In this document: positions 42,811 to 53,724 of the stretch, in pieces | How positions within the stretch are numbered: position 1 is the stretch's first letter | Layout of the letters: every line of letters begins with the position of its first letter | NCBI RefSeq assembly: GCF_017591435.1 | Contig: NC_059287.1 | Span: 8,130,175-8,194,174, forward strand | Direction: 5' to 3' | Length of the DNA: 64,000 bases | DNA from: Portunus trituberculatus | Lineage: Eukaryota > Arthropoda > Malacostraca > Decapoda > Portunidae | Program-made: the position numbers and the translations under genes | The notes under the pieces: model-generated | What the model was told of the DNA's origin: nothing | Database searches by the model: none | The model's input: only the letters and a program-made list of their open reading frames with translations

Positions 42811-43984
42811 CTGCAAGCAAATACACAATACATATTAATAACTCTTAAGACAAATAAGTAAATAATCTACTTATCTATATACCAGGCTGACAATTCCACA
42901 TAAGATGTGCCAAACAAGGCCCATACATCATTTAGACAACAGCTTTTTCAGTTTTTGCTAGACTGAAAAAGTCTTGTGGCCCACCATGCTACATTCCAAG
43001 AGCCCAGACACTGCATGGCTGGCCATAAACATCCATAACAAGGCTTGACACCTTAACAATGGTTCAACCCTGCCCTTTCATACAGAGACTGTTCACTGTC
43101 CTACATCTCCAACCCTGAGATCACACCAGATGCATGGTCCTATTATTGATACTACAAAAATACATCTACATATACATATAAAGAGTAGTTAGTGTATATT
43201 CATATTATATACTTTAGGTGATGTAATATTCGTACATGGTGATCCGTCATAGTTTAAAGAAGACTCTCCAACCACACAGGCTAACACTGACTGACCTGCT
43301 GGGCAGCTCCACCAATCCCATTCTGGCCTTCAAGACCCTCAACTTCACTAGGACCTTCTTACAAAAATCAACTCAGCTCCACCACATCTTGAAGCTATAA
43401 CCACCACATACTGCACTTCTGGGACACTAGAGGCTGTGACACACAGCCTGCACAGCCATAACAAACCAACAAAAGAACAATAAGAACAAGTTTAAAAGAG
43501 TTAAAAAGAAACAAGAAAAAAGATGAATGAATAAGAGAAATAGAGAAAAAAGAGAAAAAGAAAGAAGACAGAAAAAAACAGTACCAATGTAGCTGTTTTC
43601 TTTAGACTATTTCATGAGAAATAATGGGAAAATTGGCAAGACCTAATCTACAAGAAGGAAGGTAACCACAGGCAAGGAAAAACACACAGAAATATAGGTC
43701 AGTTAAATGATATATACAAGAAAAGAAAAGTACAACAAAGAGGAAAATGTGTATGAACAAAGGGAAATAAAGTGAACACAGAGGCACTGTAAAATTTACT
43801 GTTCTCTTCATCATTTTTCCCTTATCTAACTTTCTGAGATTATAATAACCTTCATATGAGAATGCACCAAATTCACCACATAGAAAGTGTCTGCATCTCT
43901 GCATCTGGGCTAATTTTTTTTCTTTATAGTGTTACGTTATTAATGTTAACTTATCACATGAACACGGCATGAATTTTGTTAACA
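42811..43984. other. Upstream eIF4E2 intron, no gene recognised
   Basis: About 1.2 kb without a convincing frame. It includes an A-rich purine stretch (43490-43580) and CT-rich parts. No element termini were recognised. Confidence 0.65.
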
Positions 43985-44381
43985 AGGTGTGTGTGTATTT
44001 ACCAATTTGTATTTACCTATTTGTGTATTACAGGGCCCGACCTAAGCTCTACTTGTCCATTCCTGTCATATTTCTCTTTCATCTGATTGACACACACTGC
44101 GTCAACGACATCACTGCTCAGTTTATTCCACTTATCAATGCTACGATGCAGGAAACTGTATTTTCTCACGTCATTTAGACAGATGTCTTTTATTAGCTTT
44201 TTTCCATGTCCTTGTGGTCACTTTTATCAACTCTCTGTCCAGTATGTCAATCTTGTTCACCAATTTATACATAGTTATCATGTCTCCTCTTGTTCTTCTC
44301 TCTTCTAATGTGGTCAGCCCCAGCTTCCTCAGTCTTTCCTCATAGTCTAACTTCCTGAGTTCTGGTACCATCCTTGTTGCT
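43985..44381 (-). mobile_element. CR1-like LINE family B, 3' fragment
   Basis: The minus strand gives the last part of the family B protein: ATRMVPELRKLDYEERLRK, LGLTTLEERRTRGDMITMYK, LVNKIDILDRELIKVTT, then the SIDKWNKL-like region and a 3' end with aataggtaaatac and acacacac. It matches 11330-11750. Its 5' truncation abuts the GT tract at 44382-44409. Confidence 0.88.
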
Positions 44382-44409
44382 TGTGTGTGTGTGTGTGTGT
44401 GTGTGTGTT
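44382..44409. repeat. (GT)n between two LINE copies
   Basis: About 14 GT units separate the truncated 5' end of the family B fragment from the 3' tail of the family A copy (both on the minus strand). Confidence 0.93.
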
Positions 44410-44449
44410 TGTTAACCAAGTTGTATTTTACCAAGTTGTAGTTTTACAG

Positions 44450-46015
44450 GGCCTGGGCTTTATGCTTGTGTGGCCCCGTCTCCATATCTACACTTATGCT
44501 ATTTTTCTTTAAAGCTATGCACACTCTTTACTGACACCACTTCCTCACTCAAACTGTTCCAAGTTTCAACACATCTTTGCAGGAAACCATATTTTTTAAC
44601 ATCTCTCAGACATCTTCCCTTCCTCAGTTTTTTACTATGCAATCTTGTGCTCCTAAAGTCATATTCTTCTCTCAGGATCAGTTTCCTATTATCCACTTGA
44701 TCCACTTCATTAATCAATTCTTAAACTTGAATCAGATCCCCTCTCTCCCTTCTCTGTTCCAGGGTTGGTAGATCCACAGCCTTTAGTCTCTCCTCATATG
44801 TTATCCCTTCAAATTCTGAAACCATTCTTGTAGCCATTTTCTGTAGTCTCTCTAACTTCCTTATGTGTTTGTTTTTATGGGGGGATCCACATAACTCCTG
44901 CATATTCCAATCTGGGTCTTATTATAGTACTTATCAATTTCTTCATCATTTCTTTGTCCATGTAGTGAAATGCTAATTCAATATTCCTTAGCAAATTATA
45001 TGTCTCTCTGAAAATTCTATCAATATGGCTTACTGGTTGATTGTTTTCTTCCATCGTCACTCCCATGTCCTTTTCCTTTTTGAATTTTTCTAGTTCTACT
45101 CCATCTCCCATCTTATAGACTCCCACTGGTCGTCTTTCGTTCTCCCATTTCCATGACATGGCTTTTGTCCACATTGAATTTCATCTCCCATTTTTTTACT
45201 CCATTTCCAGATCTTGTTTAAGTCTTCCTGCAGTATTTCACAATCCTCTTTTTTCTTTATAACTCTGCACAGTCTCGCATCTTCCGCAAACAGATTTATG
45301 TAGCTGTTCACTCCCTCTGGCATGTCGTTTATATATATGAGAAAAGGTATTGGCGCCAATACTGACCCCTGTGGCACTCCAATTTCTACTCCTCTCAAAC
45401 TTGGACTTCATATCTTTAACTACCGTCCTTAATTCTCTCCCCTTCAAATAATTTTCCATCCATCTCAATGTGCTTCCTTTTAAGCCACCCTTGTCCTCTA
45501 ACTTCCACAGTAATCTTTCATGTGGCACTTTACCAAACGCCTTTTTTAAATCCAAATAAATACAGTCAATCCATCCCTCTCTCTCTTGTATTCCATCAAC
45601 TATTCTAGAGTAGGAACTCAGTAAATTTGTTACACACGACCGACCTTTTCTAAAACCAAATTGGCTATTTGATAATAATTTGTTATCTTCAAGAAACTCA
45701 ATCCATTGTTTCTTTATTACTCTTTCACACATCTTGCATATTATACTAGTTAGTGACACTGGTCTGTAATTTAAAGGTTCTTCCTTCCTTCCTTTCTTAT
45801 ATATGGGAACCACCTCAGCTCTTTTCCATTCTACTGGTACTGTTCCATTTTCTATTGAGCATTTTATGATGTTGTATATAGGACTTGCTAGTTCTTCCTT
45901 ACATTCTTTTAATATTCTGCCTGAGACTTCATCCAGTCCCATTGCCTTCTCTTCATCTAATTCCGTCATCAACTCTTTTATTTCAAGCTTGGTTACTTTA
46001 ATCTCTTTCATATAG
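44450..46015 (-). pseudogene. LINE A' reverse transcriptase, broken
   Basis: A long open piece, 45238-46011 (257 codons), carries EEKAMGLDEVSGRILKECKE, NYRPVSLTSIICKMCE, FGFRKGRSCVTNLLSSYSRI, YLDLKKAFGKVPHERLL and GGLKGSTLRWMENYLKGREL. A shift then gives PQGSVLAPIPFLIYIND and LFAEDARLCRVIK, where FADD has become FAED. The C-terminal region (VETWNSLSEEVVSVKSVH) ends near 44470. The conserved Asp of KAFDKVPH is Gly. Confidence 0.85.
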
Positions 46016-46250
46016 ACAGTCTCTCTATTACCCTTCTTTCGAATTTGGATTCCTTAGTAAAGACCTCCTGAAATTTACTATTTAACAGTTCTGCCATACT
46101 TTTTTGTCTTCCACCATCCCGTCTCTCCTTTTAACCTTTCTATTGTTTCTTTTTGCCTTATTTTTCCATTTATGAATCTGTAGAACAATTTCGGTTGCTC
46201 CTTACATTTTTCGACAATGTCCTTTTCATAGTTCCTTTCTTCTTCCTTCC

Positions 46251-47249
46251 TCACCTTTGCATATTCATTTCTTGCTGCTTTGACATTTTCCTTATTTTCT
46301 GGATTTCTATTTCTCCTCCACCTTTTCCATGCTTCATCTCTGTTCTCCTTTGCCCTAGCACATCTTTCGTTAAATCAATCTTTCTTTCCTTCTTCTTTAG
46401 GTCTATATTTCGGGACATATTCCCTGACTCCTGTTTTGTATATTTCCAAAAATAAGTTATATTTCTCTTGCACCCTCTTTGAGTTTTCCATCTCCTCCCA
46501 GTTAACGTTTTTAAAATAGTTCTTGAGGTTCTCAATATCAGCCTTTCTGTAATTTAATCGGTCTCCTTTGTATGATTCATCTCCATCTTCCTTTCCCTCT
46601 TCTATATCCATTTCTAATATTACATGGTCACTCTTTCCTAATGGGCACTTATATCTAATATCATCGTTCATTTGTATACAACTTGTAAAAACCAGGTCCA
46701 ATCTTGCTGGCTCATCGTTTCACTCTGAATCTTGTGTTTTCCTTTACTCTTTGGTCCATCATATATATTATCTATGAATCTATCTCCCCAGGCTTCTTCC
46801 CCATACCACTTTCATAATTTTCCCAGTCTACCTCCTTACAGTTGAAATCTCCTACTAATATCACTTTTCTCCTTTCTTTAATGACTCTAATTAGACTCCT
46901 TATTGTGTCATCTATCATGTCTTTATATTCTTGATTGGTCCATGAATTTGTTTTTGGTGGCACATATGTTCCAATGATTGTTAACTCTTTTTTATTAATA
47001 TGTATCTTAATATACAGTACTGCTTTTTTATTCCCCACACTACACTTGGTTTACCACGATCTCTTTCCTTAACATCATCATGACTCCTCCTCCTCCTTTA
47101 CTCACTCTGTCTCTCCTCCATATATTATACCTATTATCCATGTCTATCTTTATTGCCTCATTTAATTTTGTTTCAACCTGGCATACGATATCTAATTCTT
47201 CTTTCTTTATGTAATCTCTTAATTCTAATTTACTTGATAAAAACCCCAT
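46251..47249 (-). pseudogene. LINE A' endonuclease and linker, broken
   Basis: Minus-strand frames give VCQVETKLNEAIKIDMDN, RVSKGGGGVMMMLRKEIVV, IIGTYVPPKTNSWTNQEY, ILVGDFNCKEVDWENYESG, then LDLVFTSCIQMND and GKSDHVILEMDIEEGKED. GDFN and SDH are intact. The linker to the RT is Lys-rich (46251-46701). Indels near 47040, 46780 and 46690 break it. Confidence 0.83.
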
Positions 47250-47293
47250 CTATGTTCGTATACATCATTTTGAATCTCTTTTCCTTATCATTT

Positions 47294-47476
47294 TTAGTTA
47301 AACTTGCTCCATTTTTTTTCTCTTACTTCTCTTTTATATACCATTTCCTTATCCTGTCTCCTAGAATTCTCCAAAAAATGCCTTCTTCTCCTCCTCTGAC
47401 CTTTCATTATTTTTTCCCTTGCTTCTGTCACCAGTTCATTGTGTCTCTTCCTTTCTTCCTCATTTCTATTTTTCTT

Positions 47477-47559
<83 letters not shown>

Positions 47560-48387
47560 TTGCAACCTTCTGTTTCTCTGAGTTTTGTTGTTCTATATAG
47601 TATTTCTTCTGTTGCTGCTTGTGATTTATCTTAATTGGTCTCTCTGTTCCTTCTTGATATGGTCCCATTCTGTGGATTTCTTCTACCTCCTCTTCTAAGG
47701 TCTGTCTATTCTCATCATTTAGATTCTTTAGTAGGTCCTTCACTGATTTCATTTCCTCTTTTTCCCTTCTTGGTCTATATTTTACATTTTTTTCTTTGAG
47801 GCCAAAAAATAATTACTTTTTTTTCTGCAATTTCCCTTACTAGATTTTCTTTTTTCTTAAGGACTCCTATCATTTTGTTTTCCATATTCTCATCTCTTTC
47901 TTTTAACTGTTCTTGAAACACTTCCTGAAAATTTTCCTTGACTTTCTTATCTTGGACTCGCTATGCCTGTATTTCTTTTTTAATCATGTCCTGTTCTCTT
48001 TCCTCTTCTTTGTTTACTAGATCTTTCAGTTCCTCTTTTTCTTTCTCGTCTTTACCGAGTTCTTCTTCCATCTTTTTCTTGTACTTAGCTACTTCTTTTT
48101 ACAGTTCCTCGTTTTCTACTCTTAGCCTAGCTTCGTTTTCTTCCACTTTTTTTATCTTTTCTTTCAATTTCTGGAACTTTTTCCTGTTCTTCATTCTCTT
48201 TAATTCCTATACTCTCCTTTATCCATTTATCCAATTTATGCTCAATAGTTAACACTCTCTTAAAAAGGGAAGTATTTGCCATATCAAAACCTTCGAATGC
48301 CCTCTCACCCTCATCAACATATTCATTCTCTTCTATTCTTTCCCTGGTCTCATACCTGCATTTAGATGTAATCTCTTCCTTACTCAT
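47294..48387 (-). pseudogene. LINE A' ORF1 with internal TA expansion
   Basis: The ORF starts at 48387 (MSKEEITSKCRYETRER) and has a coiled-coil N-terminal part up to about 47760, in several frames. From 47752 it reads MKSVKDLLKNLNDENRQTLE, EEVEEIHRMGPYQEGTERP, then a TA microsatellite translated as a Tyr/Ile run (47482-47557), then KKNRNEEERKRHNELV and a basic tail. Copy A has only a short ATATATATA at the same place (4870-4878), so the microsatellite grew within the element. The RNA-binding role is inferred from family B and F homology. Confidence 0.75.
47482..47557. repeat. (TA)n grown inside LINE ORF1
   Basis: About 38 TA units at the position where copy A carries roughly four. An example of microsatellite birth from a short seed in a transposon. 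Confidence 0.93.
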
Positions 48388-48526
48388 GCCTCTCTATCAC
48401 TGTATTCATGAAAACGAGTTTACACTACTCGCCCAGGCCTCTGCAAACACAAACAACAGGTAGTGGGGATCAGCTGATGCTCGGAGCCATGGCACCACGT
48501 CCTTCCTCAACCATGTCTCGTGTATT

Positions 48527-48690
48527 TACCTAGTTGTAGTTTTACAGGGCCTGGGCTTTATGCCCGTGTGGCCTCCATATCTACACTTATCCAATTTTTC
48601 TTTAAAACTATGCACACTCGTTGCTGACACCACTTTTTCACTCAAACTGTTCCACGTCTCAACACATCTTTGTGGGAAAATGTAATTTTT
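48527..48690 (-). mobile_element. LINE family A 3' terminal fragment
   Basis: Minus strand: FPQRCVETWNSLSEKVVSA and SFKEKLDKCRYGG, then an end with aactaggtaaatacac. It matches 7690-7862. Copy A' inserted directly at its 3' tail. Confidence 0.85.
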
Positions 48691-48717
48691 AATGCTAAAA
48701 TTAATTTCTTCACTTAC

Positions 48718-48728
48718 CTGTTTTTCAT
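48718..48728 (-). CDS. eIF4E2: Candidate first coding exon of eIF4E2 (weak)
   Basis: On the minus strand an ATG at 48728 is followed by AAAAACAG and a consensus donor gtaagtg. The two overhanging bases AG would join the leading A of the exon at 42810 to make an Arg codon, giving MKNRLKNNEESGEE. Phase fits, and the start resembles the short MNNK beginning of human eIF4E2. Upstream (48930-49010) the minus strand has two CCAAT boxes in GC-richer DNA. The exon is too short for homology support, so this is a guess. Confidence 0.22.
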
Positions 48729-48739
48729 ACAAAAAACTA

Positions 48740-49265
48740 GTAGTTCCACTGTCTCACTTACTTTTGTCTGCTGAGATTACAAAAATTTCCGCCTGGCGCT
48801 GTAATGCCATGATTATTCCCCGTAGTATTAATATGTAAATTGTATATATATAACATGGATTCCCCCCCCTTATAATACAAGTACATATGACACCCCCACT
48901 ACACTAATATACAGACATACAGACATACTCCACACAGCAGGTGGTTGTGGATCATGGGATTGGCGGAGGAAAAACGTTTCCTATTGGCTGATCGCCGCAG
49001 CTCCCCCAAATCTAAATTTCTATGTTCGGACGCTGTTCCCCATAATGGTGAAATCCTAAGTGTTATGTTAAAGTTTCTATCAAATTTTAAGCATCCCTGG
49101 TTCCCAAAATTCAAGTCTTATAATTAGCTTCTTTATTGGTAATTCTTTTGACATCATTAGTATCATAACATTAAGTAAATTATTCCCCACTTTTAAACTT
49201 AATATCATAAAGAGACCATTCAAACACTTTCCCTCGTCTTGGCGTCCCAGTTTCCCCCACGCGAC
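48740..49265. other. Non-element sequence left of BEL insertion, possible promoter
   Basis: No conserved frame. Two attggc/ctattgg motifs (about 48958 and 48984) are CCAAT boxes on the minus strand within GC-richer DNA (ggcggagg, tgatcgccgcagc). This could be a promoter of the minus-strand gene. The right part ends in cccccacgcgac at the BEL target duplication. Confidence 0.4.
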
Positions 49266-49959
49266 TGTATCATTAAAATGATATGGTTATGTTTTATGCA
49301 GCGTTATGTATTGATGATAGTATAATTTGACTTGAGTGCGGGGTTAGTGCGCATCTTTGCTGTGTTTTGTTTCACCCACTACCTGTGAACATGGTCGGCC
49401 TGGCGGGGTTTCTAAGCCGGCCCATCACTGTGCCATGGGATTTTCTGGCGGTTGGTCCTCCACTCTACAGTTTAGTTGTGTTTATTGATTTACTCTATGC
49501 TGTTTAGTATATTTCTTGTGAAGGTTACAAGCATAGGATGTGTTAATTAGGTAAGGTAATGGACACTGGATAATATTGTTGACAGACAGTGTGTGTAGAG
49601 TCGGCCTGGACTTGTGGCTAATTGTGGTGACGACATGTCAGGTGTGTTACGGGGATTCGGAAGGCGTCGATGTGGGCCACTGAAGTGAGTCTTTCAAGGA
49701 ATTATTGAGATTATTATGAGTGATAATATATGCGAAGTTCGTTCATGTTGCTGATTATGTTAGAATGTTGACTGCTCTGATTGTTTGGGTTTCTGTATCA
49801 AGTATTATATGTTTAGGTTACTATTGTGAGAGTTGTACTGGGGTGAATTGTGATATGTGGATGTGTATTTAGTAAGCACAATTTTGCAGGCCGAAACACT
49901 CCAAGCAATAAAGCCTTGTTACGATTTTGTGGTTTGCTGCCCATTCGGATCCCCCAACA
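49266..49959 (+). repeat. 5' LTR of BEL/Pao element
   Basis: 694 bases, matched by 62768-63461 with about four or five substitutions seen by eye (for example cagtttag/caggttag, gtgacgac/gtggcgac, gatgtggg/gatatggg). It includes gcaataaagccttg near its 3' end, an aataaa polyadenylation signal. Confidence 0.95.
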
Positions 49960-49983
49960 TTTTGGCTTCAATCCACGATGGGT
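49960..49983 (+). promoter_or_regulatory. BEL primer-binding region remnant
   Basis: After the LTR, ttttggcttcaatccacgat precedes the hAT end at 49984. TGG three bases after the LTR is the expected start of a primer site. The rest of the leader and gag are absent. Confidence 0.5.
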
Positions 49984-50139
49984 CAGGGTTGGTGATTTTT
50001 TGATTTTTTTTCAGTGGTGAAATCAAAAAATAAAAATCATTGATTTTTAATGCATTTATTTGATTTTTTTTTTTATTTTTTTAAAAAAAAAAAAAAAATT
50101 GATTTTTTTATTTATTTGATTTTTTGATTTTTTGATTTT

Positions 50140-50140
<1 letters not shown>

Positions 50141-50221
<81 letters not shown>
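50141..50221. repeat. (TA)n in hAT 5' region
   Basis: About 40 TA units between the AT-rich left terminus and the transposase gene. Confidence 0.95.
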
Positions 50222-50223
<2 letters not shown>

Positions 50224-50943
50224 TACTGAGTGATTTGAAAATCTCCATAGGTTACTTTAAGTTTGAGTTTAGGGCGTGTAAGTGTGAGCACAGTCAAGGA
50301 TCCTGATACATACGTGTTCAATACTTGTTTGTAGTTGGTACAGGACCAGGTTTAGGACAGACAGAGTTGCCTGAAGTTATTTTCATGACAGCATTTTATA
50401 TTATTACCACACAGAAGAATATCTACTTTTATTCTGTTACTGTTTGGTTGCTAACCTTGGTTATTATTATGATACATTGAATCCCAAGTTAGTAAAGACT
50501 AAAGGAGGCTGATTTTACCTAGTAAAAAACATATGGCAAGTTGGCAACATTAGAGCAAGAGAACTCACTAAGCTCAGTACAGTACATGTATTTTCCACCA
50601 GTTGGTCAGTCACAGTCAGTGCCTCTGCAGGTTGCTTTTCTGAGATTACCAGCTCAGTGGCATCTACAGTATATGCTTGTTCAAGTCCTGTTGCTTTCCT
50701 TGCTTTACCAGAGACATACAAAGTGAGATTCAAAAGGTTAATGTTGTCACCTGCAAAAGGTGTTTCCTGCAGCTCAGCTGGCAGATCAATGCTTACAGAT
50801 CTCACTTTTTTAAATTCCCTCGGTGTTGGAAGAAAGGCAACAGGACTTTAGCAAGTACAATAAGTTTATCAAGAGTTCAAAACTTTAAATGGTGATTACA
50901 TTTTCAGGATAACTACATACCATAACAATTTAAGACATCCAAA

Positions 50944-51145
50944 ATGAGAAAAGCAGGTAGACAGAAAGACAGTATTTGGGCAGAATTTGAGGAAGTTGCA
51001 ACTCACTCGCAAAACAAGGGAATTCGTGCGAAGTGTAAAGTTTGTGGTAAAGAACTTCAGGGCTTGGTTCAACGACTACGTGATCATAAGAAGAAGTGTA
51101 AAGAGCCACAACGAGATTCAGATCTTGAAGCAGAAACAATAGAAG
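50944..51145 (+). pseudogene. hAT transposase exon 1, BED zinc finger
   Basis: MRKAGRQKDSIWAEFEEV opens the frame. CKVCGKELQGLVQRLRDHKK with the following KC completes a C-x2-C, H-x-C type BED finger that binds transposon ends. The exon ends ATAGAAG before gtaatt and joins cttctttgcag|AC at 51749 in phase, giving ETIEDPQPVTQ. The intron of about 600 bases contains nested repeats (51146-51748). Confidence 0.8.
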
Positions 51146-51575
51146 GTAATTATGAATCTTTTATCTTATATTATTTATATATGAATGGAAGGGTAGGAAA
51201 TAGTGAGTTTGCAGGTGTGATGGGAAAGTGGGGGGGAAAGAGGGAGTAAATGAGAATGGTGAGCACCTGGTAGACATCTGTGCTAAAAGGAGGTTGTTCC
51301 TTGCGAACACCTTCTTTCAGCACAAGATGATCCACCAGTACATGTGGAGAAGGGGGGAAGATGGGGGAGAAAAGAGGAGCTTGATTGATTACATAGCTGA
51401 AGACGAAAGACTAAGAAAAGATGTCCTGGATGCAAAAGTGATGAGAGGAGCGTTAGAAGGGTCAGACCACTATGCTGTTGTGGTTAAGATTATACTGAGA
51501 GATAAATGGGAGTTTTGTAGGAGGGTTATTTTACCATCTTTGGAGCACATCATTTAACTTACGGAATACTTTTAG

Positions 51576-51606
<31 letters not shown>

Positions 51607-51748
51607 AAAAAATCAATGCTTTTTTTTCTTTTAATAAAAAATATCACCAACCTTGGTTTACAGTATTTTATCATAATAATTGCATTGTATTTTACATGTA
51701 CTCAATTATACAGTACAATGAATTATTATATGGTGCTCTTCTTTGCAG
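51146..51748 (+). other. hAT transposase intron with nested LINE-endonuclease and hAT pieces
   Basis: Bases 51215-51500 encode a fragment of an endonuclease-like protein (GVNENGEHLVDICAKRRLFL, RSLIDYIAEDERLRK, GSDHYAVVVKI). It resembles the endonuclease of RTE-type LINEs, often annotated as craniofacial development protein 2-like. Bases 51515-51655 repeat the hAT 3' terminus: ttaccatctttggagcacatc, a long A run, and caaccttgg. The intron acceptor lies at 51747-51748. Confidence 0.65.
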
Positions 51749-53397
51749 ACCCACAACCAGTTACACAAACATCAGCCACACCATCTCTGTTAGAAGTGTC
51801 AGCCACAGGTGTTGAAAAAACACATTGCACCTACTCGTACTTCCTTCCCTTTCAAGCGTAGCAATTCAGACAGCTTGGGAAAAGATACGGATAGGCCTAC
51901 CTCATCTAATACACATAAATTAAAGAAGGCTGTTTCAACTTCAAGTCACAACACAAGTATTTTGAACTATGGAGTGAAGACCACTAAAGATAAGGAAAAA
52001 ATAGATGAAAAAGTAGCTACTATGGTGTATGCAACAAATTCTCCTTTTAAGATTGTTGAGCATGCATCCTTTAGAGATATGGTGAATGTAATGAGGCCAG
52101 GATACAAACTGCCTAGTAGAAGAGAAATAGGTGGTTCACTGTTAGACGAGGTATATGATAAAGAGTGTGAAAAAAAGTGTAGTAGATTTAGAAGGTAAAA
52201 CTGTCTGCATGAGTCTTGATGGGTGGACAAATGTTTCCAATGAACCTGTAATATGTGCCTCTGTTACTGTTCACACATCAGAAAACACAAGCTCAGTCTA
52301 TCTTGTGGACACAATTGACACATCCGGTCACCCACACACATCAGATTACCTTAAAGGGATTGCTACAAGATCAATAGAAACAGCTGAACACAAATATAAA
52401 TGCAAAGTAGGCAGTTTTGTCACTGATAATGCTGCTAATGTTGCAAAAATGAGATCTGAGTTACTTAAAGATGATGAGTATAACTTAATAAGTTATGGTT
52501 GTTCAGCACACATACTGAATTTGCTAGCAAAAGATTTAGAAATTGGTAACATTAAAGAACATATTGTGAAGATTGTTAAATACTTTCGAACAACCACACA
52601 GCCTCAGCAGCATACAAAGCCGCAGGAGGTTCAACCCTCATCGTGCCTCAAGACGTACGGTGGAATACACTGTCTGATTGCTTAGAAGGTTACCTAAACA
52701 ACTGGCCAATATTAGTATCTGTGTGTGATGGTGAAAAAAAGAAACCAACTGGATCCAGTTATTATAAGGAAGGTGATGGACACATACATAAAAAGATCTG
52801 CAGAAGATATGCTGAAAATTCTGAAGCTCATTGCCATAGCACTTGATAAAGTTCAGAGGGACAGATGTGACATAGGAGAAGCTACTGAGGTGTGGAAAGA
52901 TTTACAGAATAAGCTTGCAGAGGAATCAGTTCGGTCAGGTGATAGTGCTGTCATTGAAGATCATTTCATGAAACGAATGAAACTAGCCCTCACCCCTGTT
53001 CACTATTTAGCAAATATACTACATCCAGCTTACAAGGGGAAAAAAACTAACTATGGAGGAGGAAAACATGGGAATGAATTGGATCAATGAAAATTGCCCT
53101 TCAGCACTCTCTCTTATAATGATATATAAGGCAGAACTTCCTCCATTTCAGCCATACATGTTTTCTGCTCATTCACTTAATGCTGGACCACTTGCATGGT
53201 GGCTTTCTTTGGGCAAGATTGTTGAAGACAAAAATTATTTTTCTGATTTGGTTAGGAAATTATTTACAACAACAGCCTCAAGTTCTGGGGTGGAGAGGAT
53301 TTTTTCTTCATTTGGTCTTGTTCATTCTAAGCTTAGAAATAGGTTAGGGATAGAGAAAGCTGCAAAACTCGTTTTCATTTACAAAAACCATAACTAG
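51749..53397 (+). pseudogene. hAT transposase exon 2, catalytic and dimerisation domains
   Basis: DPQPVTQTSATPSLLEVSA is followed, after frame slips in A runs near 51815 and 52170, by a DUF659-like and catalytic region: FKIVEHASFRDMVNVMRPGY, CMSLDGWTNVSNEPVICASV, GSFVTDNAANVAKMRSELL and YGCSAHILNLLAKDLE. It ends with the hAT C-terminal dimerisation domain (WWLSLGKIVEDKNYFSDLVR, SSGVERIFSSFGLVHSK, LRNRLGIEKAAKLVF). Further slips occur near 52650, 52840 and 53060. All domains are present, so only small indels inactivate it. Confidence 0.85.
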
Positions 53398-53724
53398 GGT
53401 CATCACAGAAAGCCTCTGAGTGAATAAACTTAATGTAGAATTACTTTAATTTTTTTTCGTTATTTTATTTTATTTTATTTATTTTTTATTTAATTTATTT
53501 ATTTATTTACTGGTATATACCATGAAGGGAATAAATGAATAATTGCACATGAATAGGTTGTTTTACTTTACCATCCTTGGAGCACATCATTTAACTTATG
53601 GAATACTTTTTAGTAAAAAATCAAAAAAATAAAAAAAATAAAAAAAATCATGATTTTTTTAGTAAAAAAATCAATGATTTAATCATTTGATTAAATCAAT
53701 TTGATTTAATCATTGCCAACCCTG

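Larger units (their letters stand above)
44410..48525 (-). mobile_element. CR1-like LINE family A copy A', full length, minus strand
   Basis: The 4.1-kb copy runs from a 5' end near 48525 (gagacatggttgagg on the minus strand, right after taaatacac of another copy) to a 3' tail of aacttggtaaaatac type at 44410-44440. ORF1 starts at 48387, the endonuclease is at 46560-47260 and the RT at 44450-46015. It is the best guide to family A structure in the window and is inverted relative to copies A and D. Stops and frameshifts are common. Confidence 0.9.
49984..53724 (+). mobile_element. hAT transposon at a BEL internal deletion
   Basis: The ends cagggttgg (49984) and ccaaccctg (ending 53724) are inverted repeats with AT-rich gattttttgattt subterminal sequence. 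The element carries a spliced transposase gene with a BED finger (50944-53397). The eight bases on either side (cgatgggt and agttctga) do not match, and BEL gag is missing between the primer site and protease. So the flanks are not the two sides of one insertion site. A second, partial 3' end of the same hAT is nested in its intron (about 51515-51655). Confidence 0.85.
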
